Origin: Cherax quadricarinatus
Lineage: Eukaryota > Arthropoda > Malacostraca > Decapoda > Parastacidae
Direction: 5' to 3'
Length of the DNA: 64,000 nt
NCBI RefSeq assembly: GCF_038502225.1
Contig: NC_091369.1
Span: forward strand, 16,470,773-16,534,772
The notes beneath the pieces were generated by a model, which saw only the letters and a list, made by a program, of their open reading frames with translations, was not told where the DNA came from and did not search any database. Of this stretch, positions 37,225 through 48,431 are shown piece by piece (the stretch's first letter is position 1; every line of letters begins with the position of its first letter). A program made the translations under genes and the position numbers.

Positions 37225-37418
37225 TTGATGTAAACATGACTCAAGAAATCGTAATGACACGATTGCAAATAAACCATACCCCCGGCCGGGATTGAACCCG
37301 CGGTCATAGAGTCTCAAAACTCCAGCCCGTCGCGTTAGCCACTAGACCAGCTAGCTAGTTTTGAGACTCTATGACCGCGGGTTCAATCCCGGCCGGGGGT
37401 ATGGTTTGATGTAAACAT
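37225..37418. mobile_element. Foldback tRNA-derived element, short copy with 13-bp target duplication
   Basis: Element 37238-37405 lies between perfect copies of ttgatgtaaacat (37225-37237 and 37406-37418). Its halves are inverted copies of the tRNA-like segment ('ccggccgggattgaacccgc' on the left; its complement on the right), with the B-box-like ggttcaatccc in both orientations. Confidence 0.85.
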
Positions 37419-38241
37419 TCGCGCAGCCACGAAATCTTGGTAGGAACGACGTACATAGATTTAGGGGGGCCAATTAGTAAACAGACCTTTCATACCATCG
37501 TCAACGTGGCAAGATATGTGTAGCCAACTCGGGCTTTTAACATATCGCAGAGATTTTTTTTTTTCGGGCATAAAACCGGACAGATTTCATAATTTGTCAT
37601 GGTTTGGCCTTGATTAAAGCCTATTAATCGTAATGAATTATGGACATGGCTTGGAGAGCAACTAATGCGATTGGAATTATATTTTTTATATTGTCATTGT
37701 GAAATTGTGGGTAAATTAGTTATGGGAGCAGCAACTCTAACTGTAGATAATAGAAAGGTCTAAAGATAGTTCATGATATGTAATGACGACAGCGCTTTGA
37801 TAATGATGATGAGATATTATGAATAAAATATAATGAACTCTTGTCAATGCTCGATAATAACTCACATGGAGACAGAAACCCATAAGATTGACTGGTCTGT
37901 AAACCTCGATCCCCTTCTGCGATCCTCTTCTGAGAATCTATATTCGTGTGGATTATCATTGAGCGTAAAATATTTTGTATTAAGCAGTTAAAAGAGGAAA
38001 TAGCTGTAACGCTTTTTCTAATTCATTGATCTCAACTCACGAAGCTGATTTACTGGGCCAAAAAGCTGACTGCTAACATGTGTGAGGACAATGACAAGTT
38101 ACAAAACAGGCTTTTATTGTGACAAGTTTTCGCTCTACGCAGAGCGAAACGTTGTTGGATTAAAAGTTCGTTGTTCAACTTGTGTGTTTACGAACTTAAT
38201 CCATTGTTACCGGAGCCTAATTTCAAGAAGTTGCCATGTAC
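37419..38241. other. AT-rich intronic sequence
   Basis: No repeat, RNA or coding feature recognised apart from ordinary AT richness. Confidence 0.35.
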
Positions 38242-38377
38242 CTGTAAATAGGAGCCCCGAGGCCGTCCTTGTACCAGAGTACGAGAACAACACGGTCGCT
38301 AGCTTGTGCTGTGGCCACGTCGCACGGCATCTCCGCTCGACCTCCCTGAACCACGTCAGCAATGAATAGCGGCCCAG
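38242..38377 (-). CDS. Sidestep-like protein, exon encoding first half of Ig V domain
   Basis: A 136-bp internal exon on the minus strand. The acceptor is a pyrimidine-rich tract ending cacctttcag; the donor after cctatttacag is gtacat. The reading frame is 'GPLFIADVVQGGRAEMPCDV', then 'VVLVLWYKDGLGAPIY'. The first Ig cysteine (MPCDV) and the LWYKD C-strand tryptophan are typical of the N-terminal V-set domain of Sidestep proteins. It enters in phase 1 and exits in phase 2, exactly complementing the exon at 31183-31388; the split codon becomes Ser. The upstream signal-peptide exon was not found between here and 64000. Confidence 0.85.
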
Positions 38378-38455
38378 CTGAAAGGTGACAGAAAAAGAAA
38401 ATTTTTTAATCTATTGCATGTTTACTTAGATGTTATTGCATTATTTTGATGGTTG

Positions 38456-38458
<3 letters not shown>

Positions 38459-38490
<32 letters not shown>
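38459..38490. repeat. (TG)n microsatellite
   Basis: Short TG tract adjoining the 3' terminus of a LINE A copy. Confidence 0.95.
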
Positions 38491-38494
<4 letters not shown>

Positions 38495-40452
38495 CACCTA
38501 TATGTGGTTGCAACTCCTACATCCGCCTAAGCGATGAACGCTTATGGATTCACTCTCTGCGGTCATCAAGAGCCTTACCTTACCTCTCCTTAAAGTTATG
38601 TATTGATCATGCCTCTACTATTCCACTGTCCAAGTTGTTCTACTTCCTAACTACTCTAAGACTGAAGAAATACCTCTTAACATCCTTGTAATTCATCTGT
38701 GTTTTCAACTTTCATATGTACCCTCGTGTTTCTACTTCCCAAATATCGAAAATTTGTCTTTGTCCACTCAGTTAATTCCTCTGAGTATTTTGTAAATTGT
38801 TATTGCATCACCAGTAGTCTTTTTTTCTCTCTTTATAGGAGATGCTCGTTAGCTACGGGACTAGTCTCGTTGCAAACGTCTGTCCAGTTTCTTAATGTGC
38901 TTGACCAGGTGTGGGTTCCATACTAGTACTACATACTCCAATATGGGCCTGGTATATGCCGTATACAGCGTCGTTTATGATGCCTTGCTTAAGTTTCCGA
39001 AAGGTAGTCTTAGATTTGCCAGACGCGCATTTGCTGCAGCAGCCATTCAGTTGATATTCACCTCAGGCGATATACTCAGCATACTATTCACCCCCAGGTC
39101 CTCCTTGAGCGAGATTCGCAGCCCTTGTCTTTCACCCTGACATCCTTCCCCCCATCCAGAGCATGTACTTTATGATTTTTTTTTCTTTTGCTGTGCCCAT
39201 TTTTCAAAACTTTCTTTCCTTAATTCCACCTGTTTGTATTCTCCACATGAGTTTCACGTCTATGAACAGGGACATTTTTTACTCAATCACCTTCGTCTTC
39301 TCGTATACGTATACAGAAAACAGTGCCGGTTCTATTATTCGCCCTAATATGGAACCTTGCAGAGCCTGCTAGTTACATTCACCTATCTGATGTCTCTTCT
39401 CTGACAATTACTCCTTACTTCTTTTTCTTAATGTACTTTTACATCCTAGACTGTATATTCAATGTTATTCCAGCCTACCTCTTATATTCGGCCCCATTCT
39501 CCTGTGGGATACAGTATTAAATGTCTTTGCGTAGGATAAAATAAAATTAAATCCACCCATCCCTCGCTTTCCTGTCTCAGATCTGTAACATTGTCTTGGT
39601 AACACCAGACAAGCCATCTCTTAACCCATGATAGTTAATATTTATGAGACCACGTCTCTCCAAGTGTTCTCACACTCTCCCTCTGATAACCTTCTCCATT
39701 ATCTTGCACGGTATGCATGTCACAAAAATTTGTTTATAGTTCAATGCTTCTTGACTCCTTTCTTGAGTATAGGTACTACATTTGCTGTCTTCCAGGTCTC
39801 TGGAAACTGTGACATATCCAGTGACTTTTCGTAGGTTGAGACATTGCTTCTGCTCCCTCTCGCCGAATCAGAAGTGACACTTTGTAATGTCCAATCGCCT
39901 TTCATGGAACAAGGTATATCGAAAGTTTCTCTATCTCTCATGTTGTGTGAATGGTGTTCAGTGCCGGTCATTTCACCCTGTTTCTTAGGCCTGTTGGTGT
40001 TTGCCTTTGTTTCCTCTGAAAAGACCTCTTTAATTAACTAAATCGTATAATCAATGCTCCTTTGACTTCCTTGTTATTTTTCGCTAATTCTCCTTCCTTT
40101 TTCGGCCAAATTACCTAGTATTGTACTGTTGACTTTCTTCTGATGTAACTGTGGAGAAGTTTTGATTCAGACTTGGACCCTGCTTTATGTCATTCTCAAA
40201 TTGTAACTCAGCTTTTTACATCACCTTCCATTATTTGTTTCTGGCGAAATGGCTATCTTCTTTGTTGTCGTATGTCCTTTGCTTTCTACAGTCTTTTCAC
40301 GCATTTGTGATTCTCTTTCTTTCCTCTCTGCATCTCTGGTTGAACATAGCACTCTTACTGTCTTTGCTTTTTCCAAATCTCTTCTGAATAGGAAGTTCTC
40401 TGCATCTCGTCACTTTTCAACAAAGGGGTTCTATAATTTCATCTGCAACTGC
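38489..40452 (-). mobile_element. LINE family A, decayed copy (array 2, copy 1)
   Basis: 3' terminus tactcacctatatg at 38491. C-terminal and RT remnants are recognisable up to about 40200 (for example the complement of 'VYAVYSIL..' near 38930 and 'FPETWKTANVVPILKKG' in the minus frame 39971-39741). It is more diverged than other copies, with many stops. The 5' side abuts the (TG)n tail of the next copy at 40453. Confidence 0.8.
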
Positions 40453-40523
<71 letters not shown>

Positions 40524-40600
40524 TGTGTGTGGGGAGGGGGGTGCTTGAGGGTGTGCGTTTGTGTCGGCGGGCTTGTGAGCGCGCGCGCGTGTGTGTGTAT
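40453..40600. repeat. (TG)n microsatellite with G-rich and CG-rich interruptions
   Basis: TG tract 40453-40521, then ggggaggggggt and gcgcgcgcgc segments before the LINE A 3' end. Confidence 0.9.
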
Positions 40601-42990
40601 ACTCACCTAATTGCGGTTGCAGGGGTCGAGAAATAGAGCCTGACCCCGCCTCTTCACTGGTCGCTACTAGGTCACTCTCTGCTCCAATAGCTTTATCATA
40701 CCTTTTCGTAAAGCTATGTAAGGAACCTGCCTCCACTACATCACTTTCCAAACTATTCCACTTCCTGACAAATTTATGAATGAAGAGGTACTTCTTAATA
40801 TCCCTGTGACTCAATTGACTCAGTAACTTCTAATTGTGATCCCTTGTTGCTTTGTCCCATTTCTGGAACATCCTATCTCAGTCCACCTTGTCGATTCCTC
40901 TTAGTATTTTATATATCGTTATCATATCCCCCCTAACTCTCCTGTCCTCCAGTGTCATCAGGTCGATTTCCCTTAACCTCTCCTCGTATGACATGCCCCT
41001 TAAGGCAAGGCTCCGGGACTAGTCTCGTTACAAATCTTTGCACTTTCTCTAATTTCCTGGCGTGTTTGGATAGGTGTTTGGTCTCGTTCTGGTCTTCCCG
41101 TTGTTTCTGTTGCTCTTGGATATCTCGTCTTCACCTTGCATTTTGTGGTCACGTATTCCATCATTTCATTTAATGTTTTTTTCCTCAAGTTCTCTTTCCC
41201 ACTGAACCTTATGTAGGAAATTCCTCATACCTGTGTAGTTTGGCTTATGCTTCCTACTCATGTTGCTTCCCTCTCCACTTATAGCTATACAATGTATTCA
41301 GAGCTCAGGACCACTTGTTCTCTATCTCTGAGGGGCCTTTCGTATGAGATGTCCCCAATGTCTTAACAACTGAAGGTGAATATGAGGTCTAACGTTGCTG
41401 GTGCATCCTCTCCTCTCTCTCTGGTAGTGTCCCTAACATGTTGATGCATGAGGGTTTCCAGTACCACATTTCTGGTACTCCGTATGGCTCCAGGTTTTCC
41501 AATTTCCTTGTAACTGAAGTCACCCACAATTAGTAACTTTGCCCTGCCCTTGTGTGCCCTTCTGGCAACCTCAACCAGTGTATCAATCATTGCTCTGTTG
41601 CTCTCATCGTACTCGTCTTGGCCTCCTGCTATTCAGTGTCAGATTGTACATCACTGCAATCACATTCTTGGGACGCCCAGTCTGAAGTGTTATTACTATG
41701 TTGATCCTTGCTTCCCCTCTGTTCCCTCCTTCCAGCTCCTCAAAACTCCACTGATTTTGGATGAACAATGCAACTCCTCCTTCCTTTCTGTTCTGTCTTT
41801 ATCTTTCCTCATGATCTGATATCCGGTTGGAAAGAGCGCACATATTATCATTCCCGTGAGCTTGATTTTCGTAAGTGCTATGATGTCTGTGGATGTTTCC
41901 ATGGTTCTTTCATCCTATTCCTCACACTTATCCATTATTCCATCTGTGTTTGTGTAGTATATACTTTCAGTTTCTTTTCCAGAACTGTATTCTGGAGTGT
42001 TTGTGATGGCTGGGGAAGTGACAGAAATGGCATTTTACTAGGGGAGGCTGCTGTGTAGGTGGGGTTTGTGCTGGGGGTTGGGGTCTGTTGGTACAGAGTG
42101 TGGATTCTTTTGGGGTATTATTTTGGTGTCTAGAATCGTCTCTGTTTCTTACCCCTTGCATCTTTGTATCCTCTTTCACAGTTTCTGTCATTCTGTATCA
42201 GTTGTGGCATTCCCACTTGTATATTGTTTCCTTTATCCATGGTTTCTGCTGCAGGATCCTGTTTTGCACTGTTTCTGTCCTGAAAATCGGTTTGACTGGT
42301 CGATTTTTCTCCTCGAGAATCCCCCAAAATATATTAGCTCCGTCATGACCTCCTCTCTTGTTTGTTTGAAGATATGTTCAGTCTCTTTTATCTCTACCTG
42401 TCGTCTTTTATGTGTCCTCTCTTTGGCTCCTGAAGCCCATGGAAGAAACTGACCTCTCCTTACCCTCTTCCCATTGCTTCTCCCTCTGCATTCCAGGACC
42501 TGAATTAACCATCACCATTACTGCTTCCTTTATCATGTCCTGGAACTCTCAGAGCCCTTATATCGCTTCTGCAGGGGACTTATCACCATCCCTACCTACA
42601 ATCCCCTCACTGTTGTCTCTGTGCCCAATGGTATGCCACATTCTTTCCTTGACATTTCCTGGAGGGGACCTTTACATCGGTCCCCTCATTGGATAATGAT
42701 ATACCTGCTCCTGATCCCAAACTCCTTCTGTTCATTGGCTTTACATCCTGCTTCAAGTTTCTTGGTTAGTCTTCTAGTCTCTGTACCCTGACCTCTGCAG
42801 CTTCTGCCTGCAGATCCAAATTCTTACTCTCTGCAGCCATACTTTCCTCAGTTTTATGGGTAAGCTCTTCTATGTTCCTTTGCCTTTCTTCCATCCCTCT
42901 CCTTAGCTCTTCTATCCATTCTATTTTTCCAGACCAGTCTCCTCAGTTTCCCTGAATTTTCGTCCTATTCTCTGGTGTCCTATTATTTTT
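40599..42990 (-). mobile_element. LINE family A, internally deleted copy (array 2, copy 2)
   Basis: 3' terminus at 40601, C-terminal ORF2 to about 41077, then a jump directly to sequence that lies just after the EN domain. Compared with the copy at 43270-45736, about 1.5 kb of RT is missing. EN fragments follow (41590-41363 with 'LLIVGDFSYKEI', GDFN changed to GDFS; 41902-41696 with 'IIALTKIKL', catalytic Glu changed to Lys), then degenerate ORF1 sequence to about 42990. Confidence 0.8.
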
Positions 42991-43047
42991 TTTTGGTTCC
43001 ATATGTCAGTTAACACAAAATGTGTACTTCGCTTGTGTATATGTGTG

Positions 43048-43270
<223 letters not shown>

Positions 43271-43351
43271 TACTCACCTAGTTGTACTCACCTAGTTGAG
43301 GTTGCGGGGGTCGAGTCCGAGCTCCTGGCCCCGCCTCTTCACTGATCGCTA

Positions 43352-44065
43352 CTAGGTCACTTTCCCTGAGCCGTGAACTTTATCATACCTCTGCTTAAAG
43401 CTATGTATGGATCCTGCCTCCACTACATCGCTTCCCAAACTATTCCACTTGCTGACTACTCTGTGGCTGAATAAATACTTCCTAATATCCCTATGATTCA
43501 TCTGTGTCTTCAGCTTCCAACTGTGTCCCCTTGTTACTGTGTCCAATCTCTGGAACATCCTGTCTTTGTCCACCTTGTCAATTCCTCTCAGTATTTTGTA
43601 TGTCGTTATCATGTCCCCCCTATCTCTCCTGTCCTCCAGTGTCGTCAGGTTGATTTCCCTTAACCTCTCCTCGTAGGACATACCTCTTAGCTCTGGGACT
43701 AGTCTTGTTGCAAACCTTTGCACTTTCTCTAGTTTCTTTACGTGCTTGGCTAGGTGTGGGTTCCAAACTGGTGCCGCATACTCCAATATGGGCCTAACGT
43801 ACACGGTGTACAGGGTCCTGAATGATTCCTTATTAAGATGTCGGAATGCTGTTCTGAGGTTTGCTAGGCGCCCATATGCTGCAGCAGTTATTTGGTTGAT
43901 GTGCGCTTCAGGAGATGTGCCTGGTGTTATACTCACCCCAAGATCTTTTTCCTTGAGTGAGGTTTGTAGTCTCTGGCCCCTAGACTGTACTCCGTCTGCG
44001 GTCTTCTTTGCCCTTCCCCAATCTTCATGACTTTGCACTTGGTGGGATTGAACTCCAGGAGCCAA
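43352..44065 (-). CDS. LINE A ORF2 C-terminal domain (after 1-bp frameshift)
   Basis: The usable part begins near 43980 at 'GQRLQTSLKEKDLGVSI' and runs to the stop at 43352: thumb ('AAAYGRLANLRTAFRHL'), 'LYTVYVRPILEYAAPVWNPH' and the C-terminal segment 'TTLEDRRDRGDMITTYKIL', 'NHRDIRKYLFSHRVV'. This region is conserved in nearly every copy in the window, because most copies are 5'-truncated. Confidence 0.85.
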   Translation of the reverse strand: MAPGVQSHQVQSHEDWGRAKKTADGVQSRGQRLQTSLKEKDLGVSITPGTSPEAHINQITAAAYGRLANLRTAFRHLNKESFRTLYTVYVRPILEYAAPVWNPHLAKHVKKLEKVQRFATRLVPELRGMSYEERLREINLTTLEDRRDRGDMITTYKILRGIDKVDKDRMFQRLDTVTRGHSWKLKTQMNHRDIRKYLFSHRVVSKWNSLGSDVVEAGSIHSFKQRYDKVHGSGKVT

Positions 44066-45736
44066 TTGCTGGACCAGGTCTGCAGCCTGTCCAGACCCCT
44101 TTGTAGTTCTGCCTGGTCTTCGATCGAGTGAATTCTTCTCATCAACTTCACGTCATCTGCAAACAGGGACACCTTAGAGTCTATTCCTTCCGTCATGTCG
44201 TTCACAAATACCAGAAACAGCACTGGTCCTAGGACTGTCCCCTGTGGGACCCCGCTGGTCACAGGTGCCCACTCTGACACCTCGCCACGTACCATGACTC
44301 GCTGCTGTCTTCCTGACAAGTATTCCCTGATCCATTGTAGTGCCTTCCCTGTTATCCCTGCTTGGTCCTCCAGTTTTTGCACCAATCTCTTGTGTGGAAC
44401 TGTGTCAAACGCCTTCTTGCAGTCCAAGAAAATGCAATCCACCCACCCCTCTCTCTCTTGTCTTACTGCTGTCACCATATCATAGAACTCCAGTAGGTTT
44501 GTGACACAGGATTTCCCGTCCCTGAAACCATGTTGGCTGCTGTTGATGAGATCGTTGCTTTCTAGGTGTTCCACCACTCTTCTCCTGATAATCTTCTCCG
44601 CGATTTTGCATACTATACATGTCAGTGACACTGGTCTGTAGTTTAATGCTTCATGTCTGTCTCCTTTTTTAAAGATTGGGACTACATTTGCTGTCTTCCA
44701 TGCCTCAGGCAATCTCCCTGTTTCGATAGATGTATTGAATATTGTTGTTAGGGGTACACATAGCGCCACTGCTCCCTCTCTCAATACCCATGGGGAGATG
44801 TTATCTGGCCCCATTGCCTTTGAGGTATCTAGCTCACTCAGAAGCCTCTTCACTTCTTCTTCTGTTGTGTGCACTGTGTCCAGCACATGGTGGTGTGCCC
44901 CACCTCTCAGTCTTTCTGGAGCCCCTTCTGTCTCCTCTGTGAACACTTCTTTGAATCTCTTGTTGAGTTCCTCACATACTTCACGGTCATTTCTTGTTGT
45001 CTCTCCTCCTTCCTTCCTTAGCCTGATTACCTGGTCCTTGACTGTTGTTTTCCTCCTGATGTGGCTGTACAACAGTTTCGGGTCAGATTTGGCTTTCGCT
45101 GCTATGTCGTTTTCATATTGTCTTTGGGCCTCCCTTCTTATCTGTGCATATTCGTTTCTGGCTCTACGACTGCTCTCCTTATTCTCCTGGGTCCTTTGCC
45201 TTCTATATTTCTTCCATTCCCTAGCACACTTGGTTTTTGCCTCCCTGCACCTTTGGGTAAACCATGGGCTCATCCTGGCTTTTTCATTATTCCTGTTACC
45301 CTTGGGTATAAACCTCTCCTCAGCCTCCTTGCATTTTGTTGCTAAATATTCCATCATCTCATTAACTGGCTTCCCTGCCAGTTCTCTGTCCCACTGAACC
45401 CCGTTCAGGAAGTTCCTCATTCCTATGTAGTCCCCTTTCTTGTTGTTTGGCTTCATTCGTCCTGGCCTTCCTGCTTCTCCCTCCACTTGTAGCTCTACTG
45501 TGTACTCGAAGCTTAAAACCACATGGTCACTGGCCCCAAGGGGTCTTTTATATGTGATGTCCTCGATATCTGCACTACTCAAGGTGAATACTAAGTCCAG
45601 CCTTGCTGGTTCATCCTCTCCTCTCTCTCTTGTAGTGTCCCTTACGTGTTGGCACATGAAGTTTTCCAGTACCACCTCCATCATCTTAGCCCTCCATGTA
45701 TCTTGGCCCCCATGTGGGTCCAAGTTCTCCCAATCG
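43933..45736 (-). CDS. LINE A ORF2: endonuclease C-terminus and reverse transcriptase
   Basis: An open frame of about 600 residues up to the N gap. In order: EN end ('RLDLVFTLSSADIED', 'PLGASDHVVLSF'), linker with 'SPWFTQRCREAKTKC', RT start 'MGPDNISPWVLREG', 'ANVVPIFKKGDRHEALNYRP', 'GFRDGKSCVTNLLEFYD', motif A 'LDCKKAFDTVPHKRLV', motif B 'TSGVPQGTVLGPVLFLVFVN' and active site 'VSLFADDVKLMRRI'. This enzyme copies element RNA at a nicked target. A one-base deletion near 43980 (a GG where the other copy has GATGG) throws the frame out; the C-terminal domain continues in the frame 44065-43352. The deletion could also be an assembly error. Confidence 0.9.
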
Positions 45737-45836
45737 NNNNNNNNNNNNNNNNNNNNNNNNNNNNNNNNNNNNNNNNNNNNNNNNNNNNNNNNNNNNNNNN
45801 NNNNNNNNNNNNNNNNNNNNNNNNNNNNNNNNNNNN
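45737..45836. other. Assembly gap (100 N)
   Basis: Exactly 100 N, the conventional size for an unknown gap. LINE A lies on the left and LINE C on the right. Confidence 1.
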
Positions 45837-46990
45837 AGAGCCTCAAGGAGATTTAGCCGACCATTGCAAGTTGTCTTTAACGAAGAAATGAAAGGTCTCC
45901 ACGTCAGCCGGTGATCAAAGTGAAGACCTAGAAACCTGTCCATATCATGCCGGAATACGTGAACCGTATAAGTACAAGAGAGTATCCGGTTAAGTGGGCA
46001 TCTAGGAAAAGTAGTGAATTGGGTTTTCATACTTGAAAGTTTAAAGCCATGAGAAGTGGTTCAATGGGAGACTCGGTCTATCACAACCATAAAGGAGGAT
46101 GCTACTAATCGACAGTCAGTGCCCGAGTAAGCTATAGCGAATCATCAACATAAAATGATGACCAAATATGCGAAGGAAGAATGGAAGGTACGTCATTTAT
46201 AGCTAAGAGAAAAAGAGTAGTGCTGAGGACACAACCTCGTGGGACTCCTTCGGCTTATACAAAGTCCGAGGAAAGCGAGGCGCCAATACGGACCCGAAAA
46301 TGTCTATGGGACAAGAAAACAGCGATGAAGTTTGGTAGATTACCGCAGAGGCCTAAGGAGTGGGCTTGGGCTAGAATGTTATACCTCTAAGTGGTGTCAT
46401 ATGCCTTCTCTAGATAGAAAAAGGATGCTAGGACACAGTGGTTGTTAGCAAAGGCATTTCGAATATACATATCGAAGTGCAGCAAGGGGTCTAAAGTAGA
46501 GCAGCCTTTGTGAAAGCCATATTGGCTAAGAACCACATCAGACGTCTATTCACCAGTCGTTCCATCATCTTGCAGACCACACTGGTCAGGGCAATGGGAT
46601 GATAGTGAGAGGTGTGAAGCCCTGAAGTGCCCGGTTTGCAAAACGGTAGTACAATAGCTGATTTCCAGTGTTGTAGGAGAATCCCTCGCTCCCAAATTAG
46701 ATTGAAAAGGCATAAAAGAATGGGAAGGGCCGTAGAATGGAGATGGTGCAGCATACTGATGTGGATATCATCAGCTCCCAGTGCCGACGGCCGGCACATA
46801 GAAAGCATGGATTCTAATTCTAGAAGAGTAAAAGGTATGTTATACGGCTACAATCCATTGGAGGAGAAATTTAAGGGTAATTGCTCTTTGGTAGGTTTAG
46901 ATGCAAGAAATGAGGTCCGTATCTCCCGAGGTGAAGCCCTCAGGAGATACGGACAAGATAGTTACCGATTTCTGTGGCAACTTCTAAAGG
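45837..46990 (-). pseudogene. LINE C reverse transcriptase, broken and cut by gap
   Basis: 46808-46491 reads 'SALGADDIHISMLHHL', 'LLCLFNLIWERGIL' and 'HYHPIALTSVVCKMMERLVN', the fingers region of the RT. At about 46170-46141 the active site SFYVDDSL is intact (YxDD). At 45950-45870 the thumb reads 'RFLGLHFDHRLTWRPFISSL'. Frames change between these pieces. Confidence 0.75.
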
Positions 46991-47045
46991 TTCGGCGACA
47001 TCAACTGAAGCAACCCGCAAAACGGGAGCTAGGTCTTGAGTGTAC

Positions 47046-48105
47046 TTACCAAACAATTTCTGCACCTTTTTTCCAAATCACGCATATAGAGAAAGACGAG
47101 GTAATGGTAGACATGTAGTCTTGCCAACAAGCGCATTTAGCATCGTGTATGACGCGGCGAGCAACTGTCCTTGGCTGCTTAAAATCTAACAGACGCTCCA
47201 CGGTACGGTTATTTCGATAAAGGCCCCATGCAGCACGTTTTAAATGCACCGAGTGGGCGCATGTAAGAGACCACCAAGGTATGCATGTTTGAGAATACCT
47301 ACCTGAGGTTTGGGTGATAGAACGAGTCGCCATAGTTAGGACTAAGGTCGAAAATTGATATGCCAGTTCATCAATAGACGACGAAAGGGGGTCCTTGCAA
47401 GAGGTGCTAAGATGGGAGTACAAGTCCCAATCTGCTCGAGCAAATTGCCAACGAGGGTTACGAAATGGTCGGGTATGTGTCGTTGAAGTAAGAAGGATAG
47501 GAAAGTGATTATTATCATGCAAATCTGGAAGAACAGACCACGTGAAATCAAGTGCAATGGGCGAGGAACAGATAGAAAGATCAGTGCAGGAGAGAGACTG
47601 AGTATGAGAGTCAAAATGGGTAAGAGCGCCTGTATTTAAAACATGAAGAGGATGAGAAGCGAGAAGAGTCTCCAACTGATCACCACGAGAGTCACAGAGG
47701 GACCCTCCCCACAGGAGATGGTGAGCATTAAAATCACCCTACAACAAGATGGGCGGCAGTAGAGAAGAAATTAAAAACACGATATCGGAGATACAGAATA
47801 CATGGGAGGGAGAAATATAAAGAGAGCAAACTGTAAACCATCTGCATAAATAAATCCTAGCTGCAGTATAATGAACAAATAAAAACTTGTTGATACAGAA
47901 TGTCAATGCACAAATGAAGCGCAATTTCATTAAATGATTCGTCAGGTAAAGGATCTGAAGAACGAAACAGCATGTAGCCCGAAACAGAGCGAATGACAGC
48001 AGAACGAATTTTGGGCTCTTGCAACCCAACACATACTGGGGACAACTGGGAGAGCAACACTTGGAGTTCTCGATTGCCCCTAAGGCCACGAATATTCCAT
48101 TGTAA
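47046..48105 (-). pseudogene. LINE C endonuclease domain, broken
   Basis: Near 48105 the frame reads 'LQWNIRGLRGNRE' (APE-fold N-terminus), then 'LSPVCVGLQEPKIR' with the catalytic Glu (48060-47990). The 47675-47046 frame gives the C-terminal part: 'HVLNTGALTHFDSHTQSLS', 'CTDLSICSS', and 'LHDNNHFPILL' where the usual S/D-D-H-F-P has Asn for Asp. Nonsense mutations and frameshifts separate the parts. Confidence 0.7.
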
Positions 48106-48431
48106 AATTAACTTTATGTACAGAAAAAAATTGGCAACAATAAGAAACGATAAAACCTATGGGCTTTTAGGATCTGTAAAGTCAACGTGTGGGGTAACAG
48201 TAAGCGTGTAAGCAAGGAAGAATGTGAATGTTGCGGAGGAATAGATTGTTGCGAGGGTCGTAAAAATAGAAGGGGTAGAAGGAGTCACGTTGGTGTCCAT
48301 CATGAGTGTCGTCTCTGCAAAATAGCTGGGGATAGTGCCTAACGTCTCTGTTGTTAAGGAAGCCGACGATGCCATGATGTCAGAGACAGGAGAGTCATTG
48401 CAAGGAAAGGTTGGAGTAACTACTGAGGCAA

